From WJMT01 sp041686095 (GTDB taxonomy: Bacteria; Acidobacteriota; Aminicenantia; Aminicenantales; Aminicenantaceae): a stretch of 24,666 bases of DNA. The notes beneath the pieces were generated by a model that saw only the letters and a program-made list of their open reading frames with translations, ran no database searches and had not been told where the DNA came from. A program made the translations under genes and the position numbers. Positions 23,209 to 24,666 of this stretch are shown in pieces. The number at the start of each line of letters is the position of its first letter. Position 1 is the stretch's first letter. The DNA is taken from NCBI GenBank assembly GCA_041686095.1, contig JAWLEN010000031.1, forward strand, positions 1 to 24,666, in the 5' to 3' direction.

Positions 23209-24417
23209 CTAATCAGCGATATAACCGCTTCGATGGGTGATTTGATATTTTCCAACTTTAACTTTTATCCGAATATTTTTAAATTTCCCGTCTCTCTTAT
23301 ACTCTGAAGGCCTGTAATAAAGAAGATAATAATTTTCAGAAGCCTTTACTGCTTTTTGTAAAGATGATTCAGCATTGGCTGAGCTTTCAATCAATCCCCC
23401 GGTTGATTTGGCAATTTCAGAAAACGCCTTATAGATATCTTCTGACTGTTCCTTAAACATAATCCCGGCTTCGTTTTCAGGCGGCTTTGTGATGTATAAA
23501 AAATGAATCAATATCGACGAATCCGAAAAGGCTTTTTTAATCTTGTTTGTATCAATAGAAATGTCTCTTCTGTAATTCGTAAAAAGGTCACTGAGCTTTG
23601 CAGTGATATCCGGTCTGAATTGAGATTGACTTTCAAAGATTGATATTGTTTTAGGCATGGGTTGGGCTATAAACTCTCTTTGACAAAAAAGAAAGGCGAT
23701 TTTCTGTCCGCTCCGGTCTTTTAATAACTCTGAAAAATTTATTAATTTCTGTTCATCCACCTCTCTCTGATTTTTCATCCTGGAAAGAGCTTCCTGGTAT
23801 TTTTGAAGTGAATAATCCAGTTGATCTATCCCTTCACTGTATGACCTAGCCGCACTCTGGATTCCCACTATTGTATTCAATTCTCTTGTGATCTCCTCAA
23901 AATCCTTTAAGGTGTTTCTGTATTCAGAATTTCCCATAACAGCATCTTTTCTCACTATTTTTTTGAGCTGATCAGCTATTTGATGTTTGTTTTGGTGATC
24001 CCATGCGATTTCCTTCAGGTTATAAGCTTTCACTGGAGTTAATATGATTAGGGAATCACCTTGAAGAACCACATTCTCAAAAAACATATCAATGGCTCTT
24101 TCCACCTTTGGAAAAAATTCCCAAAGATCAAACATAAGGATAAAATTTCTGGAAACATCCGGAGAGAGGGGAATGTCTTTTTCTTCTTGACGCTCTATTT
24201 GTGTCTTTTTTATCAAATAACATGCTGTGATTTTTTGAGGTCGACCGTTTTCATAGATCTCAAAATCATCAATGGTCAAGTCATCAACAAATTGACCTCT
24301 ATCAAAGATCCTCACCGGTACTTCGATATTGACTACGATTTCATCATGCTGGATTTCCTGAGCAAAAAAGGTGAAACTTAAAGCCAATATCCCCAAAAAA
24401 AGTATCGGTTTTTTGAT
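23209..24417 (-). CDS. Exported VWFA-related (acidobacterial-type) protein, probable ATC start
   Basis: About 402 residues from 24417. After the signal peptide (KKPILFLGILALSFTFFAQ) comes the VWFA-related acidobacterial domain (TIGR03436-like): VNIEVPVRIFDRGQFVDDL, DFEIYENGRPQKI, a VWA core near RNFILMFDLWEFF, and the usual end YYLLYYRPSEYKRDGKFKNI, HRSGYIAD. The metal-binding DxSxS of VWA reads DLWEF, so metal-ion-dependent adhesion is doubtful. A Lys/Glu/Gln-rich helical stretch lies about 155-240. Start choice: the only in-frame ATG is at 24549, upstream of the best predicted promoter, and would put 44 unlikely residues before the signal peptide. GGGAG (24429-24425) instead stands 7 bases before ATC at 24417, giving an ideal signal peptide. 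Function unknown; the family is abundant in Acidobacteriota and Aminicenantes envelopes. Confidence 0.85.
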   Translation of the reverse strand: MKKPILFLGILALSFTFFAQEIQHDEIVVNIEVPVRIFDRGQFVDDLTIDDFEIYENGRPQKITACYLIKKTQIERQEEKDIPLSPDVSRNFILMFDLWEFFPKVERAIDMFFENVVLQGDSLIILTPVKAYNLKEIAWDHQNKHQIADQLKKIVRKDAVMGNSEYRNTLKDFEEITRELNTIVGIQSAARSYSEGIDQLDYSLQKYQEALSRMKNQREVDEQKLINFSELLKDRSGQKIAFLFCQREFIAQPMPKTISIFESQSQFRPDITAKLSDLFTNYRRDISIDTNKIKKAFSDSSILIHFLYITKPPENEAGIMFKEQSEDIYKAFSEIAKSTGGLIESSANAESSLQKAVKASENYYLLYYRPSEYKRDGKFKNIRIKVKVGKYQITHRSGYIAD

Positions 24418-24424
24418 TGTTTTT

Positions 24425-24429
24425 CTCCC
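24425..24429 (-). promoter_or_regulatory. Ribosome binding site pointing to the ATC start
   Basis: GGGAG on the minus strand, 7 bases before ATC (24417-24415). No ATG, GTG or TTG in frame lies at a workable distance. Confidence 0.5.
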
Positions 24430-24499
24430 TAAATAAAATCTCTGGCTATTTGAATCCCTATTTATATATTTAACACATAAGCAAAAAATATGCCATTTA

Positions 24500-24528
24500 A
24501 TTATAGCTTGCCATGGGATTTTTATAAA
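24500..24528 (-). promoter_or_regulatory. Predicted promoter of the VWFA-related gene
   Basis: On the minus strand TTTATA (24528-24523), a 17-base spacer, then a perfect TATAAT (24505-24500). The transcript would start near 24493, downstream of the ATG at 24549, which supports the shorter protein. Confidence 0.4.
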
Positions 24529-24583
24529 TAAGAGAGGAAGCCTTTCCAAAACCGTGACACAGGTAATGTATAATGTTTATTAA

Positions 24584-24666
24584 GGGGAGAGGGCAAGGGA
24601 TGAGGAATCCCCTGTGAGGGCGGAGCGGGCATGGTTCCTCTTTAGAGGAGAGCGAAGCCCGAACCG
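24584..24666. repeat. GC-rich hairpin-forming stretch at the right edge, no gene seen
   Basis: Composition changes abruptly from AT-rich to GC-rich. TCCTC (24636-24640) pairs with GAGGA (24645-24649) around TTTA; outside this, CGGGC (24626-24630) pairs with GCCCG (24657-24661), or alternatively GGTTC (24633-24637) with GAACC (24661-24665). It looks like one end of a dispersed intergenic repeat or a structured RNA. The element runs out of the window, so its extent and strand are unknown. Confidence 0.4.

Overview
The window reads as chromosomal DNA of a protein- and peptide-degrading, double-membraned anaerobe. The closest match I recognise is Candidatus Aminicenantes (OP8) or a neighbouring Acidobacteriota lineage. 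This rests on the mix of families: an acidobacterial-type VWFA-related exported protein, a Sec-exported bacterial Tricorn homologue, exported S9 peptidases, an M14 peptidase with a C-terminal GATase1-like part, and a baeRF protein. The DNA is moderately AT-rich. The taxonomic assignment is inference. No rRNA, tRNA, CRISPR array or transposase gene was seen.

Layout. (1) 2-6163, plus strand: the 3' part of an M14-type peptidase, a DAACS-family amino-acid/dicarboxylate symporter with altered binding-site residues, and an exported S9D (glutamyl endopeptidase-like) serine peptidase. (2) 6291-13930, plus strand: a compact signalling block of three soluble histidine kinases and three response regulators. 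The pieces are a three-PAS NarX-type kinase with its NarL/FixJ regulator, a lone receiver, a PAS-GAF phytochrome-type kinase with an Rcp1-type regulator, and a receiver-PAS-GAF-PAS HisKA_2 kinase. Several junctions overlap (ATGA, TAATG), which indicates translational coupling. (3) 14001-14704, minus strand: a vapBC toxin-antitoxin pair with a clear inverted-repeat operator over its promoter. (4) 14856-14955: a run of exactly 100 N, a scaffold gap of unknown true size. (5) 14971-20383, plus strand: an exported Tricorn homologue followed 16 bases later by an exported S9A prolyl oligopeptidase. (6) 20502-21653, plus strand: a baeRF (archaeo-eukaryotic release-factor-like) protein. (7) 21754-24417, minus strand: a methyltransferase fused to an Ig-like domain, and a VWFA-related exported protein that appears to use a non-ATG start. 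(8) 24584-24666: a GC-rich, hairpin-forming stretch without a gene.

How it fits together. The peptidases could break extracellular or periplasmic protein to peptides and amino acids (S9D and Tricorn first, S9A and M14 on shorter peptides), and the DAACS carrier could import a product. The signalling block has only one visible DNA-binding output (the LuxR-type regulator at 8141), so most of its phosphotransfer would have to converge on that protein or on partners outside the window.

The most interesting unexplained signal is a 15-base motif, AATAGG(T/G)CAGGTTAA. It occurs in the same orientation just upstream of three unrelated genes, and for two of them it lies inside the predicted 5' untranslated leader. 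No convincing new multi-gene defence or biosynthetic system was found.
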